From Nematostella vectensis (lineage: Eukaryota > Cnidaria > Anthozoa > Actiniaria > Edwardsiidae): 64,000 nt of DNA. The stretch lies in the NCBI RefSeq assembly GCF_932526225.1, contig NC_064039.1, positions 17,664,639 through 17,728,638 on the forward strand, in the 5' to 3' direction. The notes beneath the pieces were generated by a model, which was given only the letters and a program-made list of their open reading frames with translations, did not search any database and was not told the origin of the DNA. Both the position numbers and the translations under genes were made by a program. Of the stretch, positions 33,018-44,804 are shown piece by piece. How positions within the stretch are numbered: position 1 is the first letter of the stretch; each line of letters begins with the position of its first letter.

Positions 33018-33103
33018 AAAAAGTCTCTAGTTTATCTTACCTGGATTCGAACCCTGGCCCGTTTGCTTGAGAAGCGAAGCCCATACCACTGAGCCATAGC
33101 GCA
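33018..33103 (-). repeat. tRNA-like Pol III unit (minus), block 5 end
   Basis: Same sequence features as 31542-31627, from which it differs by the 1476-bp duplication. T5 run at 33018-33022. Confidence 0.6.
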
Positions 33104-33194
33104 ACTTTCGAGATATCAAGGAAAAACTACTCTATACCTTATGAGGCTGGGTAAACAAGGCTATACGGTAGTTACTTCTAGTTTTCAAGAGAGT

Positions 33195-33267
33195 GGCGCG
33201 ATAGCTCAGTGGTACGGGCTTCGCTTCTCAAACAAGATGCCCGTGGTTCGAATCCAGGTCAGATCAA
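33195..33267 (+). repeat. tRNA-like unit (plus), block 6, T run lost
   Basis: Copy of 31719-31791, including the gttatttggg change that removes the terminator. Confidence 0.55.
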
Positions 33268-33563
33268 CTTGGGTTATTTGGGTTCAGGGGTGTTAAGTTA
33301 AGGACGTTAAGGGGACGTTAAGATAAGTGAGTTAGTTGGTGAGTTGACAGGTGTACAGGGTAACAAGAGTTGGTCAAACGGGTACTAGACTTCAAGAGAT
33401 GGTAATAAGGGTCAATGATATCAAGAACTAGGTCATAAGGGTGCAAGTTATGAATGAGTGGGTAAACAGGGGTAGAGGGTATCAATGGCTTGGTCTTGGA
33501 GGTGCAGGATTTTAGGGAATGGTTCAACCAGTCACAGGGTTTCAAGAGCTAGGTAATATGGGT

Positions 33564-33704
33564 ACATTATAATAATTAATAATAATAATTAATAATAATA
33601 ATTAATAATAATAATTAATAATAATAATTAATAATAATAATTAATAATAATAATTAATAATAATAATTGATAATAATAATTGATAATAATAATTAATAAT
33701 AAAA
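33564..33704. repeat. 13-bp AT microsatellite (block 6 core)
   Basis: Same unit, length and variants as 32088-32229, 1476 bp away. Confidence 0.8.
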
Positions 33705-34425
33705 GCTACCCTATATCCCTGAGTATCCACGCCTAACTAAACTACACCCCTACGACCTAGCACTAACTACGCTATACTCCTGAATACCTACCCCTAACTG
33801 AGCCTCACCCCTATGACCTAGCAATAACTACAATTTACCCCTGAGTACCCAACACTTGCTAAGCTACACCCCTGTGACATAGCACTAACTACCTTATACC
33901 CCTGAATACCCAACCCTAACTAAACTACACCCCTATAACCGAGCACTTACCCACGATATAACCCTGTGTACCCACCCCTATGTCCTAGCACTAACTAGCC
34001 TATACCCCTAAGTACATACACCTAGCTAAGCTACACCACTACGACCTAGGACTAACTAGCCTATACCCCTTAATACCCAACCCTAACTAAACTACACCTA
34101 TACTACCTAGCACTAACTACCCTATACCCCTTAATACCCACCCGTAACTAAGCTACACCCTTATGACTTGGCTTTAACTACCCTATACCCCTGAGTACCC
34201 ACCCCTGACTAAGCTACATCCCTATGACCTAGCACTTACTACCCTATATCCCTGCCTACCCATCCCTAACTGACCTACACCCCTATGACACCTAATCACA
34301 TAACTACCCTTTACCCATGTATGACCAAGCGCTTACCAACTTGCACACCTGTGACCCTGCCGTTTATATCCTTTTCCCCTGTGCACCCACCCCCTAATGC
34401 CACCGTCCTTACCTTAACACCCCTG

Positions 34426-34511
34426 AAAAAGTCTCTAGTTTATCTTACCTGGATTCGAACCCTGGCCCGTTTGCTTGAGAAGCGAAGCCCGTACCACTGA
34501 GCCATAGCGCC
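34426..34511 (-). repeat. tRNA-like Pol III unit (minus), block 6 end
   Basis: GGCGCTA start, intact A and B boxes, T5 run at 34426-34430. Confidence 0.65.
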
Positions 34512-34602
34512 ACTCTCGAGATTTCAAGGAAAAACTACTATATGCCTTATAAGGCTGGGTAAACAAGGCTATACGGTAGTTACTTCTAGTTTTCAAGAGA
34601 GT

Positions 34603-34688
34603 GGCGCGATAGCTCAGTGGTACGGGCTTCGCTTATCAAACAAGAGGCCCGTGGTTCGAATCCAGGTCAGATCAACTTGGGTTTTTTT
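34603..34688 (+). repeat. tRNA-like Pol III unit (plus), block 7
   Basis: A and B boxes intact, T7 run at 34682-34688, cttatcaaac variant as in 30381. Confidence 0.65.
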
Positions 34689-35873
34689 CAGGGGTGTTAA
34701 GATAAGGACGTTAATGGGACGTTAAGATAAGTGAGTTAGTGGGGGAGTTGACAGGTGTACAGTGTAACAAGAGTTGGTCAAACGGGTACCAGACTTCAAG
34801 GGATGGTAATAAGGGTCAATAATATCAAGAACTAGGTCATAGGGGTGCAAGTTATAAATGAGTGGGTACACAGGGGTAGAGGGTATCAATGGCTTGGTCT
34901 TGGAGGTGCAGGGTTTTAGGGGATGGTTCAACCATTCACAGGGTTTCAAGAGCTAGCTAATATGGGTACATTATAATAATTAAAAATAATAGCTACCCTA
35001 TATCCCTGAGTATCCACGGCTAACTAAGCTACACCCCTACGACCTAGCCCTAACTACACTATACTCCTGAATACCTACCCCTAACTGAGCCTCACCCCTA
35101 TGACCTAGCAATAACTACACTTTACCACTGAGTACCCAACCCTTGCTAAGCTACACCCCTGTGACATATCACTAACTACCTTATACCCCTGAATACCCAA
35201 CCCTAACTAAACTACACCCCTATAAACAAGCACTTACCTACCCTATAACCCTGTGTACCCACCCCTATGTCCTAGCACTAACTAGCCTATACCCCTAAGT
35301 ACATACACCTAGCTAAGCTACACCCCTACGACCTAGGACTAACTAGCCTATATCCCTGAATACCCAACCCTAACTAAACTACACCTCTACTACCTAGCAC
35401 TAACTACCCTATACCACTGAATACCCACCCGTAACTAAGCTAAACCCTCATGACTTGGCTGAAACTACCCTATACCCCTGAGTACCCAACTCTAACTAAG
35501 CTAAACCCCTACGACCTAGCACTAACTACCCTACACCCATGACTACCCACCGCTAACTAAGCTACACCCCTATGACTTAGCACTTATTACCCTATACCCC
35601 TGAGTACCAACCCCTAACTAAGCTACACCCCTATGACCTAGCACTTACTACCCTATATCCCTGCCTATCCATCCCTAACAGACCTACACCCCTATGACAC
35701 CTAATCACATCCCTAACAGACCTACACCCCTATGACACCTAATCACATAACTACCCTTCACCCATGCATGACCAAGCGCTTACCAACTTGCACACTTGTG
35801 ACCCTGCCGTTTATATCCTTTTCCCCTGTGCACCCACCCCCCTAATGCCACCGTCCTTACCTTAACACCCCTG

Positions 35874-35959
35874 AAAAAGTCTCTAGTTTATCTTACCTGG
35901 ATTCGAACCCTGGCCCGTTTGCTTGAGAAGCGAAGCCCGTACCACTTAGCCATAGCGCA
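35874..35959 (-). repeat. tRNA-like unit (minus), block 7 end, A box mutated
   Basis: The A box reads TGGCTAAGTGG (C to A), a position where the consensus tolerates variation. B box and T5 run (35874-35878) intact. Confidence 0.6.
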
Positions 35960-36050
35960 ACTTTTGAGATATCAAGGAAAAACTACTCTAGACCTTATGA
36001 GGCTAAGTAAACAAGGCTATACGGTTATTACTTCTAGTTTTCAAGAGAGT

Positions 36051-36123
36051 GGCGCGATAGCTCAGTGGTACGGGCTTCGCTTCTCAAACAAGAGGCCCGC
36101 TGTTCGAATCCAGGTCAGATTAA
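36051..36123 (+). repeat. tRNA-like unit (plus), block 8, B box mutated and T run lost
   Basis: A box intact. The B box reads TGTTCGAATCC, losing its first G, and the T run is replaced by gttatttggg. Probably the least active plus unit. Confidence 0.55.
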
Positions 36124-37070
36124 CTTGGGTTATTTGGGTTCAGGGGTGTTAAGATAAGGACGTTAAGGGGACGTTAAGATAAGTGAGTTAGTGGGTGAGT
36201 TGACAGGTGTACAGGGTAACAAGAGTTGGTCAAAGGGGTACTAGGTTTCAAGAAATGGTAATAAGGGTCACTGATATCAAGAACTATGTCATAAGGGTGC
36301 AAGTTATGAATGAGTGGGTACACAGGGGTAGAGGGTATCAATGGCTTGGTCTAGGAGGTGCAGGATTTTAGGGGATGGTTCAACCAGTCACAGGGTTTCA
36401 AGAGCTAGGTAATATGGGTACATAATAATAATTAATAATAATAATAATTAATAAAAAAAGCTACCCTATATCCCTGAGTATCCACGCCTAACTAAGCTAC
36501 ACCCCTACGCCCTAGCACTAACTACGCTATACTCCTGAATACCTACCCCTAACTGAGCCTCACCCCTATGACCTAGCAATAACTACACTTTACCCCTGAG
36601 TACCCAACCCTTGCTAAGCTACACCCCTGTGACGTAGCACTAACTACCTTATACCCCTGAATACCCAACCCTAACTAAACTACACCACTATGTCCCAGCA
36701 CTAACTAGCCTAAACCCCTAAGTACATACACCTAGCTAAGCTACACCCCTACGACCTAGCACTAACTACCCTATACCCATGGGTACCCACCGCTAAGTTA
36801 CACCCCTGTGACTTAGCACTTACTACCCTATACCCCTGAGCACCAACCCCTAACAAAGCTACACCCCTATGACCTAGCACTTATTACCCTATATCCCTGC
36901 CTACCCATGCCTAACTGACCTACACCCTATAACACCTAATCACATAACTACCCTTTACCCATGTATGACCAAGCGCTTACCAACTTGCACACCTGTGACC
37001 CTGCCGTTTATATCCTTTTCCCCTGTGCACCCACCCCCCTAATGCCACCGTCCTTACCTTAACACCCCTG

Positions 37071-37156
37071 AAAAAGTCTCTAGTTTATCTTACCTGGATT
37101 CGAACCCTGGCCCGTTTGCTTGAGAAGCGAAGCCCGTACCACTGAGCCATAGCGCC
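37071..37156 (-). repeat. tRNA-like Pol III unit (minus), last of array 2
   Basis: Intact A and B boxes and T5 run (37071-37075). Its divergent plus partner is missing because array 3 begins 62 bp away. Confidence 0.65.
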
Positions 37157-37218
37157 ACTCTAGAGATATCAAGGAAAAACTACTCTAAACCTTATAAGGC
37201 TGGGTAAACAAGGCTATA

Positions 37219-37840
37219 CTTTTCGGGTCTATATACTTGAGCTAAAATTCTCAAACTCGGTAAGATCTATGTACTCATAAAGGGCTATCTAACCCTGCAA
37301 TCAGATTTCGAATCGATCAAGAATTGACAAAAGCCGCTAATCTTTTTCCCTACCTTCCGGGACATTTTGAGTAGGGCCTGGGGACTAGGAATTAAGTCCG
37401 ATTGATCTCAAACTTGGTCAGCATGAAGAAAGTATCAGCACTTAGTAAAGGTTAGAAAATCAAAAGCATAGCTTCAAAATAAAGCTGTTAAAAAAGGCCG
37501 GAAAAAAGGCCAAATTGCACATTCTCACTAGAAAAACTTTGCAAATATTGACTTTGGAGGACAACAAACTGCCTAGCGCCTATATGGTTTTTCAAGAGCT
37601 TTCGAATGAGCCTATGCACGTTAAGATTGGATGAGTTTGAGTTTTTCAGTGTTCAAACAAGGTCCAAAATCTAAAAACTTCAAAAAACAAAACTTCTTAA
37701 TACTTGTCCAAATGAGCCGAAAATGGTATCATTCGAACCCTGACATTCCCCGGCGTGTGTTGCGCTATTCGGATTTTTCATAAGTGCGCATGCGCAGAAA
37801 TTTTTTCCAAAAAAACTGTGTCCCGGAAGGTAGGGGACAA
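37219..37840. repeat. S-type unit (reference copy, first in array)
   Basis: 622 bp from cttttcgggtctatatac to gtaggggacaa. Contains the left arm ccctaccttccgggaca and right arm tgtcccggaaggtaggg of a 17-bp inverted repeat, plus the NRF1-like palindrome at 37785-37796. No coding potential that I trust. Confidence 0.85.
37785..37796. promoter_or_regulatory. NRF1-consensus palindrome, first of 31
   Basis: TGCGCATGCGCA, a perfect 12-bp palindrome that fits the NRF1 consensus YGCGCAYGCGCR. It recurs intact about 56 bp before the end of every complete array-3 unit in the window, even in a unit where the next base has changed (48231). Whether a factor binds it is not known from sequence. Confidence 0.55.
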
Positions 37841-38959
37841 CTTTTCGGGTCTATATACTTGAGCTAAAATTCTCAAACTCGGCAATATCTATGTACTCAT
37901 AAAGGGCTATCTAACCCTGCAATCAGATTTCGAATCGATCAAGAATTGACAAAAGCCGCTAACCTTTTTCCCTACCTTCCGGGACATTTTGAGTAGGGCC
38001 TGGGGACTAGGAATTAAGTCCGATTGATCTCAAACTTGGTCAGCATGAAGAAAGTATCAGCACTTAGTAAAGGTTAGAAAATCAAAAGCATAGCTTCAAA
38101 GTAAAGCTGTTGAAAAAGGCCGGAAAAAAGGCCAAATTGCACCTTCTCCCTAGAAAAACTTTGCAAATATTGACTTTGGAGGACAACAAACTGCCTAGCG
38201 CCTATATGGTTTTTCAAGAGCTTTCGAATGAGCCTATGCACGTTAAGATTGGATGAGTTTGAGTTTTTCAGTGTTCAAACAAGGTCCAAAAGTGGTCCAA
38301 GGTAGAATATGAGCATTTCTGAAGTTAGTCGTAGCCTGCCCAAAGTCACGGGGAAGGTCCAACTATGCTAGTAGACACTAACTAAGAAAGATTTAGGACG
38401 AAGATTGAAGTTTAGACTTTTTTTTTGCAAACTTCCCAAAAATTTTTCTGTGCCGACGATTTCTTTCGATTTTCAAAAAATTCCCACGAACCAGAAATAA
38501 GCAGCAAACAATACTTTCATGTATGAGCTTAGTGTCCATGCGCATCTCTATATCATAAGCGAAAGAAATCTCCAGAAACGATTTTGCAAGTACGACTTTT
38601 TGGGGGTTAAAAATGGTCCAAATTGCACATTCTACCAAAAATATTTTGGCAAATATTGACTTTGGAGGAAAACAAACTGCAGAGCGCCTATATGAATTTT
38701 CCAGGGCTTTCGAATGAATCTATGCACGTTAAGATTGGAGGAGTTTGAGTTTTTCAGTGTTCAAACAAGGTCCAAAAAAGGTCCAAAATCTAAAAACTTC
38801 AAAAAACAAAACTTCTTAATACTTGTCCAAATGAGCCGAAAAAGGTATCATTCGAGCCCTGACATTCCCCGGCGTGTGTTGCGCTATTCGGTTTTTCCAT
38901 AAGTGCGCATGCGCAGAAATTTTTTCCAAAAAAACTGTGTCCCGGAAGGTAGGGGACAA
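37841..38959. repeat. L-type unit (reference copy)
   Basis: Shares both ends with S but has about 497 bp more, inserted after the gtttttcag segment. The extra part begins gtggtccaaggtagaat and ends with a second, diverged copy of the tattgactttggagga...ttaagattgga segment. An 81-89 codon minus-strand ORF (38393-38638 here) lies in the L-specific part. It is unrecognised. Confidence 0.85.
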
Positions 38960-40207
38960 CTTTTCGGGTCTATATACTTGAGCTAAAATTCTCAAACTCG
39001 GTAAGATCTATGTACTCATAAAGGGCTATCTAACCCTGCAATCAGATTTCGAATCGATCAAGAATTGACAAAAGCCGGTAATCTTTTTCCCTACCTTCAG
39101 AGACATTTTGAGTAGGGCCTGGGGACTAGGAATTAAGTCCGATTGATCTCAAACTTGGTCAGCATGAAGAAAGTATCAGCACTTAGTAAAGGTTAGAAAA
39201 TCAAAAGCATAGCTTCAAAGTAAAGCTGTTAAAAAAGGCCGGAAAAAAGGCCAAATTGCACCTTCTCCCTAGAAAAACTTTGCAAATATTGACTTTGGAG
39301 GACAACAAACTGCCTAGCGCCTATATGGTTTTTCAAGAGCTTTCGAATGAGCTTATGCACGTTAAGATTGGATGAGTTTGAGTTTTTCAGTTGTCAAACA
39401 AGGTCCAAAAGTGGTCCAAGGTAGAATATGAGCATTTCTGAAGTTAGTCGTAGCCTGCCCAAAGTCACGGGGAAGGTCCAACTATGCTAGTAGACACTAA
39501 CTAAGAAAGATTCAGGACGAAGATTGAAGTTTAGACTTTTTTTTGCAAACTTCCCAAAAATTTTTCTGTGCCGACGATTTCTTTCGATTTTCAAAAAATT
39601 CCCACGAACCAGAAAAAAGCAGCAAACAATACTTTCATGTATGAGCTTAGTGTCCATGCGCATCTCTATATCATAAGCGAAAGAAATCTCCAGAAACGAT
39701 TTCGCAAGTACGACTTTTTGGGGGTTAAAAATGGTCCAAATTGCACATTCTACCAAAAATATTTTGGCAAATATTGACTTTGGAGGAAAACAAACTGCAG
39801 AGCGCCTATATGGTTTTTCCAGAGCTTTCGAATGAATCTATGCACGTTAAGATTGGAGGAGTTTGAGTTTTTCAGTGTTCAAATAAGGCCCTAAAAAGGT
39901 CCAAAATCTAAAAACTTCAAAAAACCAAAATTCTTAATACTTGTCCAAATGAGCCGAAAATGGTATCATTCGAACCCTGACATTCCCCGGCGTGTGTTGC
40001 GCTATTCGGTTTTTTTTATAAGTGCGCATGCGCAGAAATTTTTTCCAAAAAAACTGTGTCCCGGAGGGTAGGGGACAACTTTTCGGGTCTATATACTTGA
40101 GCTAAAATTCTCAAACTCGGCAATATCTATGTACTCATAAAGGGCTATCTAACCCTGCAATCAGATTTCGAATCGATCAAGAATTGACAAAAGCCGCTAA
40201 TCTTTTT

Positions 40208-40696
40208 CCCTACCTTCCGGGACATTTTGAGTAGGGCCTGGGGACTAGGAATTAAGTCCGATTGATCTCAAACTTGGTCAGCATGAAGAAAGTATCAGCA
40301 CTTAGTAAAGGTTAGAAAATCAAAAGCATAGCTTCAAAGTAAAGCTGTTAAAAAAGGCCGGAAAAAAGGCCAAACTGCACCTTCTCCTTACAAAAACTTT
40401 GCAAATATTGACTTTGGAGGACAACAAACTGCCTAGCGCCTATATGGTTTTTCAAGAGCTTTCGAATGGGCCTATGCACGTTAAGATTGGATGAGTTTGA
40501 GTTTTTCAGTGTTCAAACAAGGTCCAAAATCTAAAAACTTCAAAAAACCAAACTTCTTAATACTTGTCCAAATGAGCCGAAAATGGTATCATTCGAACCC
40601 TGACATTCCCCGGCGTGTGTTGCGCTATTCGGTTTTTCCATAAGTGCGCATGCGCAGCAATTTTTTCCCAAAAAAACTGTGTCCCGGAAGGTAGGG
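40208..40696. repeat. 17-bp inverted repeat spanning an S unit
   Basis: Left arm CCCTACCTTCCGGGACA at 40208-40224 and right arm TGTCCCGGAAGGTAGGG at 40680-40696 are perfect reverse complements, enclosing 455 bp. The pair is perfect in most S units. In L units the left arm reads ccttcagagaca and the right arm ggagggtagg, so it is imperfect there. It might be the ends of an old inserted element from which the satellite arose. Confidence 0.5.
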
Positions 40697-43600
40697 GACA
40701 ACTTTTCGGGTCTATATACTTGAGCTAAAATTCTCAAACTCGGTAAGATCTATGTACTCATAAAGGGCTATCTAACCCTGCAATCAGATTTCGAATCGAT
40801 CAAGAATTGACAAAAGCCGGTAATCTTTTTCCCTACCTTCAGAGACATTTTGAGTAGGGCCTGGGGACTAGGAATTAAGTCCGATTGATCTCAAACTTGG
40901 TCAGCATGAAGAAAGTATCAGCACTTAGTAAAGGTTAGAAAATCAAAAGCATAGCTTCAAAGAAAAGCTGTTAAAAAAGGCCGGAAAAAAGGCCAAATTG
41001 CACCTTCTCCCTAGAAAAACTTTGCAAATATTGACTTTGGAGGACAACAAACTGCCTAGCGCCTATATGGTTTTTCAAGAGCTTTCGAATGAGCTGATGC
41101 ACGTTAAGATTGGATGAGTTTGAGTTTTTCAGTTGTCAAACAGGGTCCAAAAGTGGTCCAAGGTAGAATATGAGCATTTCTGAAGTTAGTCGTAGCCTGC
41201 CCAAAGTCACGGGGAAGGTCCAACTATGCTAGTAGACACTAACTAAGAAAGATTCAGGACGAAGATTGAAGTTTAGACTTTTTTTTGCAAACTTCCCAAA
41301 AATTTTTCTGTGCCGACGATTTCTTTCGATTTTCAAAAAATTCCCACGAGCCAAGAATAAGCAGCAAACAATACTTTCATGTATGAGCTTAGTGTCCATG
41401 CGCATCTCTATATCATAAAAGAAAGAAATCTCCAGAAACGATTTTGCAAGTACGACTTTTTGGGGGTTAAAAATGGTCCAAATTGCACATTCTACCAAAA
41501 ATATTTTGGCAAATATTGACTTTGGAGGAAAACAAACTGCAGAGCGCCTATATGGTTTTTCCAGGGCTTTCGAATGAATCTATGCACGTTAAGATTGGAG
41601 GAGTTTGAGTTTTTCAGTGTTCAAACAAGGTCCAAAAAAGGTCCAAAATCTAAAAACTTCAAAAAACCAAAATTCTTAATACTTGTCCAAATGAGCCGAA
41701 AATGGTATCATTCGAACCCTGACATTCCCCGGCGTGTGTTGCGCTATTCGGATTTTTCATAAGTGCGCATGCGCAGAAATTCTTTCCAAAAAAACTGTGT
41801 CCCGGAAGGTAGGGGACAACTTTTCGGGTCTATATACTTGAGCTAAAATTCTCAAACTCGGTAAGATCTATGTACTCATAAAGGGCTATCTAACCCTGCA
41901 ATCAGATTTCGAATCGATCAAGAATTGACAAAAGCCGGTAATCTTTTTCCCTACCTTCAGAGACATTTTGAGTAGGGCCTGGAGACTAGGAATTAAGTCC
42001 GATTGATCTCAAACTTGGTCAGCATGAAGAAAGTATAAGCACTTAGTAAAGGTTAGAAAATCAAAAGCATAGCTTCAAAGTAAAGCTGTTAAAAAGGCCG
42101 GAAAAAAGGCCAAATTGCACCTTCTCCTTAGAAAAACTTTGCAAATATTGACTTTGGAGGACAACAAACTGCCTAGCGCCTATATGGTTTTTCAAGAGCT
42201 TTCGAATGGGCCTATGCACGTTAAGATTGGATGAGTTTGAGTTTTTCAGTGTTCAAACAAGGTCCAAAATCTAAAAACTTCAAAAAACCAAACTTCTTAA
42301 TACTTGTCCAAATGAGCCGAAAATGGTATCATTCGAACCCTGACATTCCCCGGCGTGTGTTGCGCTATTCGGTTTTTCCATAAGTGCGCATGCGCAGAAA
42401 TGTTTTCCCAAAAAAACTGTGTCCCGGAAGGTAGGGGACAACTTTTCGGGTCTATATACTTGAGCTAAAATTCTCAAACTCGGTAAGATCTATGTACTCA
42501 TAAAGGGCTATCTAACCCTGCAATCAGATTTCGAATCGATCAAGAATTGACAAAAGCCGGTAATCTTTTTCCCTACCTTCAGAGACATTTTGAGTAGGGC
42601 CTGGGGACTAGGAATTAAGTCCGATTGATCTCAAACTTGGTCAGCATGAAGAAAGTATCAGCACTTAGTAAAGGTTAGAAAATCAAAAGCATAGCTTCAA
42701 AGTAAAGCTGTTAAAAAAGGCCGGAAAAAAGGCCAAATTGCACCTTCTCCCTAGAAAAACTTTGCAAATATTGACTTTGCAGGACAACAAACTGCCTAGC
42801 GCCTATATGGTTTTTCAAGAGCTTTCGAATGAGCTGATGCACGTTAAGATTGGATGAGTTTGAGTTTTTCAGTTGTCAAACAGGGTCCAAAAGTGGTCCA
42901 AGGTAGAATATGAGCATTTCTGAAGTTAGTCGTAGCCTGCCCAAAGTCACGGGGAAGGTCCAACTATGCTAGTAGACACTAACTAAGAAAGATTCAGGAC
43001 GAAGATTGAAGTTTAGACTTTTTTTTGCAAACTTCCCAAAAAATTTTCTGTGCCGACGATTTCTTTCGATTTTCAAAAAATTCCCACGAGCCAAGAATAA
43101 GCAGCAAACAATACTTTGATGTATGAGCTTACTGTCCATGCGCATCTCTATATCATAAGCAAAAGAAATCTCCAGAAACGGTTTTGCAAGTACGACTTTT
43201 TGGGGGTTAAAAGTGGTCAAATTGCACATTCTACCAAATATATTTTGGCAAATATTGACTTTGGAGGAAAACAAACTGCAGAGCGCCTATATGGTTTTTC
43301 CAGAGCTTTCGAATGAATCTATGCACGTTAAGATTGGAGGATTTTGAGTTTTTCAGTGTTCAAATAAGGCCCTAAAAAGGTCCAAAATCTAAAAACTTCA
43401 AAAAACCAAAATTCTTAATACTTGTCCAAATGAGCCGAAAATGGTATCATTCGAACCCTGACATTCCCCGGCGTGTGTTGCGCTATTCGTTTTTTTCATA
43501 AGTGCGCATGCGCAGAAATTTTTTCCAAAAAAACTGTGTCCCGGAGGGTAGGGGACAACTTTTCGGGTCTATATACTTGAGCTAAAATTCTCAAACTCGG

Positions 43601-44804
43601 CAATATCTATGTACTCATAAAGGGCTATCTAACCCTGCAATCAGATTTCGAATCGATCAAGAATTGACAAAAGCCGCTAATCTTTTTCTCTACCTTCCGG
43701 GACATTTTGAGTAGGGCCTGGGGACTAGGAATTAAGTCCGATTGATCTCAAACTTGGTCAGCATGAAGAAAGTATCAGCACTTAGTAAAGGTTAGAAAAT
43801 CAAAAGCATAGCTTCAAATTTAAGCTGTTAAAAAAGGCCGGAAAAAAGGACAAATTGCACCTTCTCCTTAGAAAAACTTTGCAAATATTGACTTTGGAGG
43901 ACAACAAACTGCCTAGCGCCTATATGGTTTTTCAAGAGCTTTCGAATGGGCCTATGCACGTTAAGATTGGATGAGTTTGAGTTTTTCAGTGTTCAAACAA
44001 GGTCCAAAATCTAAAAACTTCAAAAAACCAAACTTCTTAATACTTGTCCAAATGAGCCGAAAATGGTATCATTCGAACCCTGACATTCCCCGGCGTGTGT
44101 TGCGCTATTCGGTTTTTCCATAAGTGCGCATGCGCAGAAATTTTTTCCCCAAAAAACTGTGTCCCGGAAGGTAGGGGACAACTTTTCGGGTCTATATACT
44201 TGAGCTAAAATTCTCAAACTCGGTAAGATCTATGTACTCATAGAGGGCTATCTAACCCTGCAATCAGATTTCGAATCGATCAAGAATTGACAAAAGCCGG
44301 TAATCTTTTTCCTTACCTTCAGAGACATTTTGAGTAGGGCCTGGGGACTAGGAATTAAGTCCGATTGATCTCAAACTTGGTCAGCATGAAGAAAGTATCA
44401 GCACTTAGTAAAGGTTAGAAAATCAAAATCATAGCTTCAAAGTAAAGCTGTTAAAAAAGGTAGGAAATAAGGCCAAATTGCACCTTCTCCCTAGAAAAAC
44501 TTTGCAAATACTGACTTTGGAGGACAACAAACTGCCTAGCGCCTATATGGTTTTTCAGGAGCTTTCGAATGAGCCTATGCACGTTAAGATTGGATGAGTT
44601 TGAGTTTTTCAGTGTTCAAACAAGGTCCAAAATCTAAAAACTTCAAAAAACCAAACTTCTTAATACTTGTCCAAATGAGCCGAAAATGGTATCATTCGAA
44701 CCCTGACATTCCCCGGCGTGTGTTGCGCTATTCGGTTTTTCCATAAGTGCGCATGCGCAGAAATTTTTTCCCCAAAAAACTGTGTCCCGGAAGGTAGGGG
44801 ACAA

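Larger units (their letters stand above)
31719..33103. repeat. Array-2 block 5
   Basis: G-rich tract about 31800-32087, expanded AT core 32088-32229 of 13-bp units, minisatellite about 32230-32980. Nearly identical to block 6 (offset 1476 bp), so duplicated recently. Confidence 0.7.
33195..34511. repeat. Array-2 block 6
   Basis: G-rich tract about 33276-33563, AT core 33564-33704 (13-bp units, same two ttgataat variants as block 5), minisatellite about 33705-34390. Confidence 0.7.
34603..35959. repeat. Array-2 block 7
   Basis: G-rich tract about 34689-34969, AT core about 34970-34991, minisatellite about 34992-35840. A 37-bp local duplication (atccctaacagacctacacc) is visible at 35671-35745. 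Confidence 0.7.
36051..37156. repeat. Array-2 block 8
   Basis: G-rich tract about 36132-36419, AT core about 36420-36460, shortened minisatellite about 36461-37020. The shortest block (1106 bp). Confidence 0.7.
29101..37217. repeat. Array 2, right part
   Basis: Six blocks of 1.1-1.4 kb joined by ~91-bp spacers. Plus tRNA-like starts are 30381, 31719, 33195, 34603 and 36051, so periods vary (1338, 1476, 1408, 1448 bp). The variation comes from minisatellite copy number and AT-core length. The blocks at 31719 and 33195 are nearly identical. The array ends within a spacer at about 37217, joined directly to array 3. Confidence 0.85.

Noticed and set aside
22829-36152. ORFs of 69-86 codons within the G-rich tracts and at the minisatellite/tRNA-like junctions of array 2
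   Set aside because: They are translations of the G-rich tract or of the minisatellite joined to the tRNA-like unit, with proline/threonine-rich composition typical of C-rich repeats.
22604-37217. CRISPR array
   Set aside because: Repeats are contiguous 61-bp minisatellite monomers without unique spacers, in eukaryotic-looking DNA, with no cas genes.
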